A DNA stretch of 31,827 bases from an uncultured Eggerthella sp. (lineage in GTDB: Bacteria > Actinomycetota > Coriobacteriia > Coriobacteriales > Eggerthellaceae): contig URMQ01000006.1 of the NCBI GenBank assembly GCA_900548955.1, positions 1 through 31,827 on the forward strand. Reading direction: 5' to 3'. The position numbers and the translations under genes were made by a program. This document shows positions 16,551 to 25,607 of this stretch, in pieces. The notes beneath the pieces were generated by a model. The model made no database searches and was not told where the DNA came from. It saw only the letters and a list, made by a program, of their open reading frames with translations. Within the stretch, counting starts at the first letter, position 1; the number at the start of each line of letters is the position of its first letter.

Positions 16551-18004
16551 TGACGTCTTTTCCCTACAATCCTAAGTCTCTGTGCGCTGATGAATTCATC
16601 AACCACGAAGAAATTCTAGACACGCTTGCTTATGCCGATACACACGCAAACGATATTGAACTGTGCCGTTCCATTCTGGATAAAGCACGCACCAATTTGC
16701 ACCCTTCCAACGATCATGGTGCCATTATTACGCACCGCGAAGCTTCGGTTTTGCTTGCTTGCGATGATCCAGAAATCAATAGAGAGATCAAACAACTGGC
16801 TCACGATATCAAGCAAGCCTATTACGGCAATCGTATTGTTCTGTTCGCACCGCTGTATCTTTCGAATTACTGCGTGAATGGCTGTCTGTACTGCCCTTAC
16901 CATGCAAAAAACCGCGAAATACCGCGCCGCAAGCTTACGCAAGACGAAATTCGCGCTGAAGTAATTGCCTTACAGGATATGGGTCACAAGCGCCTTGCAA
17001 TAGAGGCAGGCGAAGACCCCAAACACAACCCTATCGAATACATCCTGGAAAGCATGCATACCATCTATTCCATCAAGCACAAAAATGGTGCTATCAGGCG
17101 TGTTAATGTAAATATTGCCGCTACTACTGTAGATGAATATCGCATGCTTAAAGAAGCAGAAATAGGCACGTACATTCTGTTCCAGGAAACCTACCACAAA
17201 GAAAGCTACAAGCGTCTACATCCAACAGGTCCCAAGAGCGACTACAACTGGCACACCGAAGCCATGGATCGCGCTATGGAAGGCGGCATTGACGATGTGG
17301 GCTTAGGTGTTCTGTTCGGGCTGGAAGGTTATCGCTATGAATTTGCGGGCCTCTTAATGCACGCTGAGCACCTAGAAGCAGTGCACGGCGTAGGTCCCCA
17401 CACCATCAGCGTTCCTCGCGTTAAGCCTGCAATGGATATCAACCCCGATGAATTCGACAGCGGTATTCCTGACGAAATGTTCGAAAAGCTTATCGCACTT
17501 ATTCGTATCGCAGTGCCCTACACGGGCATGATTATCTCTACGCGCGAAAGTCAAACGGTGCGTGAACATGCCCTACAATATGGCATTTCGCAAATTAGCG
17601 GTGGATCACGTACTTCTGTTGGCGGCTACGTTGAAGAACAGCGTCCGCATGACACCGAACAGTTCGACGTTTCCGATCAGCGCACACTGGATGAAGTCAT
17701 TAGCTGGCTTTTGGACAACAACCACATTCCGAGCTTCTGCACGGCTTGCTATCGCGCAGGACGCACAGGCGATAGGTTCATGTCATTTTGCAAAAATGGC
17801 GAAATCTTAAACTTCTGCCACCCCAACGCGTTAATTACGTTGGCAGAATATTTAACCGATTATGCCACTCCTGAAACCAAGACAAAAGGCATGACCATTA
17901 TTCAGCAAGAGCTGCAAAAGGTAACCAATCCAAAAACGAAAGAGCTTGCAGAAAGCTATATCCGCAATATCGTCGACGGCATTGGTCGCGATTATCGCTT
18001 CTAG
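16550..18004 (+). CDS. hydG: [FeFe]-hydrogenase maturase HydG (radical SAM tyrosine lyase)
   Basis: 484 residues. The N-terminal cluster motif is C108-x3-C112-x2-C115. Near the C-terminus a CTAC followed by 22 residues and a final Cys (in ILNFC) forms the CX2CX22C site that binds the second, auxiliary cluster specific to HydG. The enzyme cleaves tyrosine to give the CO and CN ligands and an Fe(CO)2CN unit for the H-cluster. It overlaps hydE by one base and precedes hydF by 10 bp. Both clusters are intact, so it should be functional. Confidence 0.97.
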   Translation: MTSFPYNPKSLCADEFINHEEILDTLAYADTHANDIELCRSILDKARTNLHPSNDHGAIITHREASVLLACDDPEINREIKQLAHDIKQAYYGNRIVLFAPLYLSNYCVNGCLYCPYHAKNREIPRRKLTQDEIRAEVIALQDMGHKRLAIEAGEDPKHNPIEYILESMHTIYSIKHKNGAIRRVNVNIAATTVDEYRMLKEAEIGTYILFQETYHKESYKRLHPTGPKSDYNWHTEAMDRAMEGGIDDVGLGVLFGLEGYRYEFAGLLMHAEHLEAVHGVGPHTISVPRVKPAMDINPDEFDSGIPDEMFEKLIALIRIAVPYTGMIISTRESQTVREHALQYGISQISGGSRTSVGGYVEEQRPHDTEQFDVSDQRTLDEVISWLLDNNHIPSFCTACYRAGRTGDRFMSFCKNGEILNFCHPNALITLAEYLTDYATPETKTKGMTIIQQELQKVTNPKTKELAESYIRNIVDGIGRDYRF

Positions 18005-18014
18005 GAGAACCCCC

Positions 18015-19310
18015 ATGAGCCTCAACGCTACCCCTTCAGCAGAACGCCTCCATATTGGATTTTTTGGTATCCGCAACGCAGGAAAATCCAGCGTGGTCAA
18101 TGCGGTTACTAATCAGGATCTATCTATTGTTTCCGACACTAAGGGAACTACCACCGATCCCGTAAAGAAAGCCATGGAGCTTTTACCGTTGGGGCCCGTC
18201 GTAATTATTGACACCCCTGGTATCGACGACGAAGGGGATTTAGGCGCTCAGCGCGTCGCTAAAGCAAAGAAAGCGCTTCGTTTGTGTGATTGTGCAGTGT
18301 TAGTAATTGATGCCACCTGCGGTTTTCAGCAGGCAGATCTTGAACTGATTGAAGCATTCAGGCTTCGAGAGATTCCTTTTGTGATTGCCCTTAATAAGGC
18401 CGATCTGCTTTCAGGAGAAGAACGCACTGCACTTTTAACTGGAAACTCTGTCGAACAGCTCAATGAAGGCTCCGCCGAAGAATTCGAGATTCTTCACGGC
18501 GCTCCCTGCAAGAACTCCGCAAGCATTTTCGTAAGCGCTCAGACAGGTGAAGGGATCTACGAACTTAAAAACCTTATAGGTTCATGCGCCAAGCAGGCCG
18601 AATCGAATAAACGACTTGTTGCTGATTTGCTTGAAGAAAACGATCTGGTCGTGCTGGTTATCCCCATTGACAGCTCTGCGCCAAAAGGACGCATCATTTT
18701 GCCTCAACAAATGGTCATGCGCGATGTGCTGGATTGCAATGCAATCTGCCTGGCTTGCCAACCAGAAAACCTTACCGCAACACTTCAAGCATGCGAACGT
18801 AAGCTACGTCTTGTTATTACCGACTCCCAAGCCTTTGAAAAGGTTGCCGAGCTTACACCCGAAGATATTCAACTCACCTCTTTTTCCATTCTGATGGCAC
18901 GGTATAAAGGCAATCTTGAAGATTACGCTGCAGGTGCCGCACGTTTAGCCCAACTAACCAACGAAAGCCGCGTTCTTATTGCTGAGGGGTGTACGCACCA
19001 TCGTCAATGCGACGATATTGGTACAGTAAAAATCCCCAACTGGATTCGTAATTTCACAGGTGCTGAGCCTCACTTTGATTTCACTTCCGGAGGAGGCTTT
19101 CCTGATTCGCTTGAAGAATACGATTTGGTTATCCACTGTGGTGCTTGTATGCTCAACGATCGGGAAATGCGCTATCGCATAGCTTCATGTCGCGCTACAG
19201 GAGTACCAATCGTGAATTATGGAATTGCTATTGCTGAAATGCATGGTATTTTACGTCGCAGCTTGGCGCCTTTCCCTCAAGCATCCGCTGCGTTTGAGGA
19301 CAGCTTTTAA
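18015..19310 (+). CDS. hydF: [FeFe]-hydrogenase maturase GTPase HydF
   Basis: 431 residues from the ATG at 18015, which has AGGAG 7 bp upstream; a longer frame from 17946 would overlap hydG and add unrelated sequence. The GTPase motifs are GIRNAGKS (18-25), DTPG (66-69) and NKAD (about 139). The C-terminal cluster-binding set is CTHH followed later by HCGAC, matching the HydF CxH...HCxxC pattern. HydF is the scaffold that carries the diiron precursor and delivers it to apo-HydA. The stop codon overlaps the stop of the convergent LysR gene by 4 bp. Confidence 0.96.
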   Translation: MSLNATPSAERLHIGFFGIRNAGKSSVVNAVTNQDLSIVSDTKGTTTDPVKKAMELLPLGPVVIIDTPGIDDEGDLGAQRVAKAKKALRLCDCAVLVIDATCGFQQADLELIEAFRLREIPFVIALNKADLLSGEERTALLTGNSVEQLNEGSAEEFEILHGAPCKNSASIFVSAQTGEGIYELKNLIGSCAKQAESNKRLVADLLEENDLVVLVIPIDSSAPKGRIILPQQMVMRDVLDCNAICLACQPENLTATLQACERKLRLVITDSQAFEKVAELTPEDIQLTSFSILMARYKGNLEDYAAGAARLAQLTNESRVLIAEGCTHHRQCDDIGTVKIPNWIRNFTGAEPHFDFTSGGGFPDSLEEYDLVIHCGACMLNDREMRYRIASCRATGVPIVNYGIAIAEMHGILRRSLAPFPQASAAFEDSF

Positions 19311-20218
19311 TGGATAGATAATTCAGGAAATGCGTAGTTGCTTACAAAGTTAATAAAATCGCTTACCAGCTTTGGATGAGGTTCCTTGCGACTCATAAGG
19401 TATACCTTGTGAAAATCTTGCGGTACGCCATCGATAGGCAAACAAACCACATCATCAAACGAATTTACCAAGAAGGAATATACCAAAAGCGACACGTTTT
19501 CTGGATCGGTAGAAACAAAGGAAGAAAGCGTAATTTCGTCATCGAAACCACGTACCAGATCAAATTCTTCTTCCCTATTCGCAAACAGGCCATCCAAGCC
19601 CATCGCAACCGAAGATTCCTTGCCGTAGGTAAGCAAACGATATCCCTTCAAGTCATCCAACGAAACAGATGCTTGTTGTGCAAGCGGATGTTTTTTATTC
19701 ACGCAAACCACTAACGGCTGGCTCCACACCAACGTCATATTCAAATCGGTGGCATATTTCGTTTTCGCCGCGAAGGCAACATCAATTTTGCCTTCCTTAA
19801 GCTGGCGTGCAAGTTCGCCAGAATAGGCCTGTTCCATATGAATGAGCGGACGCTGTTCATATTGCGCCACAAAAGCACTTATCGCCTGAGACCAGAACTG
19901 ACCCTTCATGGAATATACGGTTCCTAGGCGCATAGTGTTTTCGCTAATAGCAACAGATTGCTCCGCAAGTCGAATACCCTCGTCGTAGGTTTCAAGCGCG
20001 CGAGTGATATATTCCAGATATATTTTTCCCTGTGTAGTTAATTCGATACGAGCTGCAACGCCTTCAGTACGAGTAAACAAGTCAAAACCTAATTCTTGCT
20101 CCATACGTTTAATAGCAGCCGAAAGTGTAGGCTGAGCAATAAACAGATCCTTTGCCGCCTTGGTGTAACTCATTACAGAGGCAAGGTGTTTAAAGTATCG
20201 CAGGTGAGCAAGCTTCAT
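19307..20218 (-). CDS. LysR-family transcriptional regulator (paralogue 1)
   Basis: 303 residues from the ATG at 20218, chosen because AGAAGG lies upstream and the sequence MKLAHLRYF aligns with the starts of the two other paralogues in this window. The N-terminal winged helix (YTKAAKDLFIAQPTLSAAIK) is typical of LysR. The C-terminal part is the periplasmic-binding-like sensor. It shares the unusual segment YSMKGQFWSQAI with paralogues 2 and 3, so all three likely bind related effectors. It converges on hydF with TTAA-shared stops and no terminator between them. Its target is unknown; control of the divergent membrane-protein gene, its own gene, or more distant MFS genes is possible. Confidence 0.93.
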   Translation of the reverse strand: MKLAHLRYFKHLASVMSYTKAAKDLFIAQPTLSAAIKRMEQELGFDLFTRTEGVAARIELTTQGKIYLEYITRALETYDEGIRLAEQSVAISENTMRLGTVYSMKGQFWSQAISAFVAQYEQRPLIHMEQAYSGELARQLKEGKIDVAFAAKTKYATDLNMTLVWSQPLVVCVNKKHPLAQQASVSLDDLKGYRLLTYGKESSVAMGLDGLFANREEEFDLVRGFDDEITLSSFVSTDPENVSLLVYSFLVNSFDDVVCLPIDGVPQDFHKVYLMSRKEPHPKLVSDFINFVSNYAFPELSIH

Positions 20219-20697
20219 AGATTGCCTTCTGTTCTTTAATGGCTTAAATGATTCGTAATCCAAAAGACAAGACTACTGAAGCTGTTTTGAGAAACTATTG
20301 TTCCTGTTTTGCCGTGTCGAGTATTCTCCGGAAAATCTTGTCCAATAGCTTTTTAATATAGCAGATGGAAAGTTACAACGAATTGCAACTTCTATAAGTG
20401 CGCATTCGGAGCAGAAATGGGTATGATTAAGAGTTGTTTATACGTATGTATTCATTCGTGGAGATATACCGCAACAAACGCTCCGGCGCTTTGTTTCGAG
20501 CAATTCTTCGCTACACTAATGATCGTTCGTATATATGCTGCATGCCACTAAATACAGCACGCACAAAACCACGTAACGCCTTGTGCGGATTAATGGCAAA
20601 GCAACACGGTGCTTATGCTCTCAAGGAAACATTTGGTTTGTTTGATAGCAAAAGCATAGCCATAAAAACATGACAAGCACTCGAATTAAGGACACCT
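20219..20697. promoter_or_regulatory. Divergent intergenic region with a palindrome at 20370-20391
   Basis: About 480 bp without a supported gene; a plus frame at 20434-20673 starts with TTG and has no ribosome site. AAGTT-A-CAA and TTG-C-AACTT form a 22-bp imperfect palindrome around CGAA. A second short symmetric element, TCCGGA flanked by ATT and AAT, lies near 20323-20336. Either could be a LysR-type site. Confidence 0.4.
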
Positions 20698-21333
20698 ATG
20701 AAATTCCGTTTACGTCCCCATTCTAAAGACGAATCTAAGGCACTCAATCCTGAAAAAGTTGAGAAAAAACCGCTCTATATCCACTACGACAAAGAAGGCA
20801 ACCGTATTGGCGATGATGGTTACCCCTTAACCCCTAAACGTCATCGCCTTCACAACACGTATAACGCTATTTTTATTTGGTCAATCATTTGCGCAATTGC
20901 TGGTGCTGGCTGCGCTATTATCGCTTATGCTCAAGGCCAGCAATATGGCGGTTTTGAAGGTGACTTTGCTACGTTTGACCTTGTGTTATATGGCGGCAAT
21001 ATGATTAATGGTTATTCCGTAGCTACACTTCTGCGTGTTGAAGCAATTTTGCTTATTTTTGTTGGTATTTTTGGCGCCACTATTAACTTCAAAGGCTTCC
21101 ACTGGCTCTACGACAAGGCTTCTCCAAGAATCTTGGTCATAATTATGGGTCTTGTTGCAGTTATTGCCGTTGTGTATCAGGTTATGCTTCTTACTACTGT
21201 GGGCATCCCTGATCCTGGTACTTTTATCATGTTGATACTTGATATCTTGGCTGCCGTATTTATGAAGCAGGTAGCTGAAGAGAAGCCCTCGCTTCGCAAA
21301 GCCAAGATTGCTCGCACCGAAGTAAAGAAATAG
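20698..21333 (+). CDS. Small membrane protein, four predicted TM helices, unknown function
   Basis: 211 residues, AAGGA ahead of the ATG. A charged N-terminal tail of about 55 residues (including YIHYDKEGNRIGDDGYPLTPK) precedes hydrophobic segments at about 57-78, 108-128, 143-167 and 172-188. A short basic tail (KAKIARTEVKK) follows. I recognise no catalytic or binding motif. The gene stands alone between LysR 1 and the YdiB-like gene and has its own terminator. It may be a lineage-restricted membrane protein. Confidence 0.75.
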   Translation: MKFRLRPHSKDESKALNPEKVEKKPLYIHYDKEGNRIGDDGYPLTPKRHRLHNTYNAIFIWSIICAIAGAGCAIIAYAQGQQYGGFEGDFATFDLVLYGGNMINGYSVATLLRVEAILLIFVGIFGATINFKGFHWLYDKASPRILVIIMGLVAVIAVVYQVMLLTTVGIPDPGTFIMLILDILAAVFMKQVAEEKPSLRKAKIARTEVKK

Positions 21334-21410
21334 TCGATCGACTAGCGATAATAGCTTGATTGGTCTAGCTCAGTTAAACATCGAGCACTTACTAGACTTC
21401 ATTTATCAGT

Positions 21411-21448
21411 AAGATCCCGTCTGAATTACTATTCAAACGGGATCTTTT
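21411..21448 (+). terminator. Terminator after the 4-TM protein gene
   Basis: AAGATCCCGT and ACGGGATCTT form a 10-bp stem with an inner AAT/ATT pairing, followed by TT. The 5' side has AA, so it may also act on the minus strand, where the YdiB-like gene ends 38 bp away. Confidence 0.75.
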
Positions 21449-21485
21449 AATTGGCAATTTTAACGATATGAGCTTTCAAAAAACT

Positions 21486-22373
21486 TTATTCAGCAAGTTC
21501 AGCCTTTATTTCTTCGATAGGAATTTCAATGCCAAACCGAATTCGGTCTGCCACAACTGCTTGCTCATTAAGCATTCCCAAGCCGTTAATGGCTTTACAA
21601 CCCTTTGCCTTGGCATCTTTTAGAAGCTGAGTTTCCAAGGGCGAATAAATAACATCGGCAACGGTCATGCCAGGCTTTATTAAATCGGCAGCTACTGGCG
21701 TTTCTGTATTTCCTTCACCCATGCCCACATTGGTGCTGTTGGCCAAAATGTCAGATTCCGCAATTGAGCGTTTCAATTGCTCTTCATCCTCAAGTGGGTA
21801 AATACTAATCTGGCAATCACAAGCTTTTTCTACTACTTCTTTCAGCTCCTGAGCACGCTCATACGATTTACCGCCCTCACGAGCAAATACATTCAACGAC
21901 GCTAGGCCATCTAAGGCTGCTTGCACAAAAATTGCCGAACCCGCACCACCAACACCAATAAGCGTCATGGTTTTGCCTTTAACTTCTACCCCATGCTTTA
22001 TTAAGTTATTCACAAAACCTTTACCATCAGTATTATGACCAACAAGTCTGCCATCGTCTTCTTTCTTGATCATGTTTACCGCACCCATTAATTTTGCGGC
22101 ATCGCTAAGTTCATCTAAATACGGAATAACTGCTTGCTTTAAGGGCATAGTAACCGTGGTGCTTACCCAGCCTTTCATTGCTCGAAAAGCCCCCATAACG
22201 TTAGCTAAATCCTTTTCCTGGACATCGAATACAAGAAATACTGCATCGATTCCCATTTTTCTGTAAGCAAGCGAGTGCGTAGCAGGCGATGCCGAATGCT
22301 CTACGGGGCTGCCAATCATAGCAACCATATGCGTATGACCAGTAATACCTGTTCCTTTTACTTCTGCTGGCAT
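21486..22373 (-). CDS. aroE: Shikimate/quinate dehydrogenase family protein (YdiB-like)
   Basis: 295 residues. The substrate-site residues of the AroE family are all present: the two serines of HSASP (27 and 29), K79 in TMPLK, N100 in GAVN and D116 in NTDGKG. The cofactor loop GVGGAGSA is at about 140-147. The NVFAREGGKSYERA stretch and the following CDCQISIYPLED region resemble E. coli YdiB more than biosynthetic AroE, suggesting oxidation of quinate or shikimate as an alternative to the biosynthetic reaction. Its location beside MFS transporters, LysR regulators and a Gfo/Idh/MocA enzyme fits a catabolic role. GAAAGGGGAAAGG precedes the ATG, and a terminator separates it from the upstream MFS gene. 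The substrate is not proven. Confidence 0.88.
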   Translation of the reverse strand: MPAEVKGTGITGHTHMVAMIGSPVEHSASPATHSLAYRKMGIDAVFLVFDVQEKDLANVMGAFRAMKGWVSTTVTMPLKQAVIPYLDELSDAAKLMGAVNMIKKEDDGRLVGHNTDGKGFVNNLIKHGVEVKGKTMTLIGVGGAGSAIFVQAALDGLASLNVFAREGGKSYERAQELKEVVEKACDCQISIYPLEDEEQLKRSIAESDILANSTNVGMGEGNTETPVAADLIKPGMTVADVIYSPLETQLLKDAKAKGCKAINGLGMLNEQAVVADRIRFGIEIPIEEIKAELAE

Positions 22374-22490
22374 ACCTTTCCCCTTTCAATCTCGTTATGT
22401 TTATATTTTACTTCGCCCGACTTCTATTTTCTTATTTCTTTACTGCATCTTTTGCGCTGGTGAATTAAGAAAAACAATCACAGCTACAGA

Positions 22491-22519
22491 AAAACCCACG
22501 CACTAGGGCGTGGGTTTTT
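22491..22519. terminator. Bidirectional terminator after MFS transporter 1
   Basis: ACCCACGC and GCGTGGGT form a perfect 8-bp stem flanked by AAA and TTTTT on the plus strand, so T-runs exist in both directions. It lies 28 bp beyond the MFS 1 stop and isolates it from the YdiB-like gene. Confidence 0.85.
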
Positions 22520-22546
22520 GAAATCGGGTGGATTATTGAAATTGCT

Positions 22547-23950
22547 TTAGTCTTCGTCGAGCAAACCCTTGGTAATGTCTTCGAGGGTACGACCGCGAGT
22601 TTCGACGCCGAATACTGCCAGCCAGATTGACATAGCAACAGCAAGTGCAGAGTTAATAAGGTAAGCACCCATAGTTCCAATTGGAGATGCAACGAAGAAT
22701 GCAATCCACATTGGGCTTACGATGCCCGCTACACGACCAAACGCATTTGCAACACCTGCGCCACGAATACGGCAAGCCGTTGGGAAAGGCTCAGAAAGAT
22801 AAATTGCAGCGGTGGTAACAGAGTTGGTAAAGGTAAATACGCAAACTAAGAAACCAAAGCCCATAATAAGTGCCGTGTTATCCGTAGGAAGCAAAGACCA
22901 AATTGGGCCAAGGATAGCTACTGCCAAGTAGGAACCAATAAGAATGGTTTTGCGGTTTACTTTTTCAACATAGAAGGTAAGAGCACCAACGCCAACAGGA
23001 ATACCCAGCTGCATAACTACCGTCATCAAGGTAGACATGCTTGTGTCGAAGCCCTTTGCAACCAAAATGGTAGGCGTCCAAGTAATGATGGTATAAACCA
23101 GAACGTTCATTACGAAGCAAAGGAACATTGCTGTTAAGGTACGGGGCAGCATCTTCTTCTTGAACAATACCGAGAAGGGAAGTTGCTTTACTTCTTGCTC
23201 TGCTGCACGTGCTGCAACTTCTTCGTCGGTTACTTCTTCTACGGTCTTGCCAGCCGCTGCTGCCTTTGCCTCGAGCTTGGTAACAATAGCATCTGCCTGA
23301 TCGTTTCGACCCATCATAGCCAACCAACGAGGAGATTCATCCATGCAGGTCATAACAAGAATTACTACTACAGCACCAAGAACGCCGCAAAATACAAATA
23401 CTTCGCGCCAACCAGCAATAGGCAGAATAATAAGATTCATAACAGATGCGAACAAGGTACCGCAGTTAGCGATCAAGCCCATATAGGACTGATACTTACC
23501 ACGCTTGTGGGGTGGCGTGTATTCAGTCAAAGCAGAATAACCAGCTGGAAATGCCGCACCAAGGCCAAGACCCATAAAGAAGCGGCAGCCAGTCAGGAAG
23601 TCTGCATTAGGAGCTGCAGCAGCTACAAAGCAGAAAATAGTGAATACCGAGCCACATACAATAACAGCCTTTTTACGACCAAAATTGTCAGAAACAATAC
23701 CAGAAAGTAAGCCACCAACCAGATAGCCAACCATGGTAATAGAGTTAAAGAACGCAAATTGTTCAAGCGTCATGAAGCCTTCGGTCTGCAAAACAGCACC
23801 GATAGGACCGCCAACAGCCATGTCAACGGAATCGCAGAACGTGATGCCAGCAAGAAGCCACATGATCTTCTTGTGGAAGCCAGAAATAGGCATACGGTCA
23901 AGACGTGCTGCGATACCGTGGAACGACTTGTTTGCTTCAGTCGAAGCCAT
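22547..23950 (-). CDS. MFS transporter 1 (sugar-porter/aromatic-acid type)
   Basis: 467 residues with about 12 hydrophobic segments. TM1 carries paired acidic residues (FCDSVDM, 40 and 43), as in aromatic-acid:H+ symporters. Motif A SDNFGRKK follows TM2, and ESPRWL, EPFPTACRIRG and VETRGRTLE are classic sugar-porter-like signatures. A charged cytosolic loop of about 50 residues separates the two halves. It is most likely a proton-coupled organic-acid importer; the substrate is not known. It is highly similar to transporter 2 (25608-27005), and each lies just downstream of its own LysR gene. AAAGGAAGG is the ribosome site. Confidence 0.93.
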   Translation of the reverse strand: MASTEANKSFHGIAARLDRMPISGFHKKIMWLLAGITFCDSVDMAVGGPIGAVLQTEGFMTLEQFAFFNSITMVGYLVGGLLSGIVSDNFGRKKAVIVCGSVFTIFCFVAAAAPNADFLTGCRFFMGLGLGAAFPAGYSALTEYTPPHKRGKYQSYMGLIANCGTLFASVMNLIILPIAGWREVFVFCGVLGAVVVILVMTCMDESPRWLAMMGRNDQADAIVTKLEAKAAAAGKTVEEVTDEEVAARAAEQEVKQLPFSVLFKKKMLPRTLTAMFLCFVMNVLVYTIITWTPTILVAKGFDTSMSTLMTVVMQLGIPVGVGALTFYVEKVNRKTILIGSYLAVAILGPIWSLLPTDNTALIMGFGFLVCVFTFTNSVTTAAIYLSEPFPTACRIRGAGVANAFGRVAGIVSPMWIAFFVASPIGTMGAYLINSALAVAMSIWLAVFGVETRGRTLEDITKGLLDED

Positions 23951-23981
23951 ACGAATATCGCCTTCCTTTCATTTCCTACGA

Positions 23982-24000
23982 GTTTTGCCGAAAGCAAAAC
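23982..24000 (-). promoter_or_regulatory. Hairpin in the MFS 1 leader
   Basis: GTTTTGC and GCAAAAC form a perfect 7-bp stem around five bases, about 30 bp upstream of the MFS 1 start and just ahead of its ribosome site. It could affect translation or mRNA stability. No counterpart was found ahead of MFS 2. Confidence 0.4.
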
Positions 24001-24411
24001 AACTTAGCCCCTCTTGCCCCAATGCAAAAGGAGTTGTTTGTCCCTCTTAAGTTGAACTCGATTCCTAAAGGAAGAAACTAGGCAAAATGTCTTGTTTCAA
24101 ACAGAAGTATCTAGGTCAGAACGACCTTCCCCTGAAGTGATGCCGCTTTTATCCACCCGTATCATTAAAAGTAGACATCAATAACTTCTGAAAAGATATT
24201 GTGAACTTTTATTACTTATTTTTTCGAATAGCTTTTTTTAGTTACTTTATTATGTTTTTCTATAGAGTTGTTGAACTGGTGTTTTGTATCAAATTAGTAA
24301 TTTCTAAACCTAGAATTACTTACCCGAAGGTAAGTAACTAAGAGAGCGTTGCACGAATGCAATTACTTTTCGCAAGAACTTAAACGCATAGCGCATCTTC
24401 GCTCGTTTAAA
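24001..24411. other. Intergenic region between MFS 1 and LysR 2
   Basis: About 410 bp of A+T-rich DNA without a gene. At 24316-24337 a perfect 9-bp inverted repeat (TTACTTACC/GGTAAGTAA) encloses four bases that read TTCG on the minus strand, a very stable tetraloop. Being about 75 bp beyond the LysR 2 stop, it may end or stabilise that transcript, though its T-run is weak. A promoter for MFS 1 must lie here, but I cannot assign it with confidence. Confidence 0.45.
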
Positions 24412-25323
24412 TTAGTTGATAGTACCCGTCTCTATAATGTTCGGGAAACTATATGCGCTCATAAATGAAATATAGTCATCTACCACCTTAGGGTGCGTTT
24501 CTTTTCTGCTTACTAGATACACCTTATGGAAGTCTTCCGAAAGACCTTCGATACGACGGCAGACCACGTCTGAGAAAGCATTAACCAAAAACGAATGACA
24601 GAACAACGCCAGCTTGTTTTCGTCAGATGAAATGATGGTACTCATGGTAATTTCATCGTCATATTCACGAAGTAAATTCATTTCGTCGACAGGAAGCTCA
24701 ATATCAATACGTTGAACAGGAGACTCTTTTGGGTAGGTTAAAATCTCATATTTCTTCAAATCATCTAAGGTAATTTTTTCACGCTTGGCCAAAGGATGGT
24801 TTCTATGCACGCCTAATACCAGTGGCTGTGACCACACGTAGATATAGTTCAGATCATCCAGATCATCCATGCGCGCAGCAAATACTACGTCCAATTCACC
24901 TTTACGCAAACGCGCAATGAGTTCCGGAGAATAAGACTGCTCGATTGAAATTTTCGGAGGATTTGATTTCTTGCTCAAGAATGCTTGCATTGCCTGAGAC
25001 CAGTTGATACCCTGCATGGAATATACGGTACCAACTCGTACAAGCGAATTTGCTTCACCTTGAATCTCACGTGCAACACGCAATCCCGTATCAAGATTAT
25101 TTAAGGCAAGAGAAACATATTCATAATAAGCAGCGCCAGACTCAGTTAGCTCAATGCGAGAACTGCCTTTACCTCGCTTAAACAGCTTTACCCCAAGCTC
25201 TTGCTCCATACGCTTAATTGCCACAGAAAGCGTAGGCTGAGCGACAAATAAATCTTCTGCCGCTTTAGTGAAATTCAGAACTTTGGCTAAGTGGTTGAAA
25301 TAACGCAAATAGTCAAGCCTCAT
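24412..25323 (-). CDS. LysR-family transcriptional regulator (paralogue 2)
   Basis: 303 residues starting MRLDYLRYF, with AAGGAGAGG upstream of the ATG. The winged helix-turn-helix (FTKAAEDLFVAQPTLSVAIK) and the sensor domain are intact. It shares long stretches with paralogues 1 and 3, including YSMQGINWSQAM, DDEITMS and FHKVYLVSRKETHPK near the C-terminus. Paired with MFS 1 downstream on the same strand but separated by a 460-bp gap, it likely regulates that gene from an independent promoter. Confidence 0.94.
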   Translation of the reverse strand: MRLDYLRYFNHLAKVLNFTKAAEDLFVAQPTLSVAIKRMEQELGVKLFKRGKGSSRIELTESGAAYYEYVSLALNNLDTGLRVAREIQGEANSLVRVGTVYSMQGINWSQAMQAFLSKKSNPPKISIEQSYSPELIARLRKGELDVVFAARMDDLDDLNYIYVWSQPLVLGVHRNHPLAKREKITLDDLKKYEILTYPKESPVQRIDIELPVDEMNLLREYDDEITMSTIISSDENKLALFCHSFLVNAFSDVVCRRIEGLSEDFHKVYLVSRKETHPKVVDDYISFMSAYSFPNIIETGTIN

Positions 25324-25534
25324 TATGAATTCCTCTCCTTGGAATAATCCTTTGGTTCTGCTCCATCCCCTATTGAACCAAAAGAAAAATTAAAGATCTT
25401 TAAACTAAATCCCCTTAGTTCAGAAACCGTTACTTAGCATACCGTATTTATTTATTTTCGTTATTCAAAAAAAACGTTGCTATTTATTTTCGTTTCTACA
25501 CCAGGTGAATTGAAAATATTTCGTCACTGAATAT

Positions 25535-25566
25535 AAAAGTGGGGCCCGAAATTCGGACCCCACTTG
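25535..25566 (-). terminator. Terminator after MFS transporter 2
   Basis: On the minus strand AAGTGGGG and CCCCACTT form the outer stem, with an inner CCGAA/TTCGG stem, followed by TTTTAT. It lies about 40 bp beyond the MFS 2 stop. Confidence 0.88.
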
Positions 25567-25607
25567 AGAAAGAGCAGTTTATAGAAGGCTAACTAAATTC
25601 TACTAAA

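Noticed and set aside
17946..18014. Upstream extension of HydF
   Set aside because: Would overlap the end of hydG and add sequence unlike HydF; the ATG at 18015 has AGGAG at proper spacing.
20434..20673. 79-aa plus-strand frame before the 4-TM protein
   Set aside because: TTG start, no ribosome site, no recognisable content.
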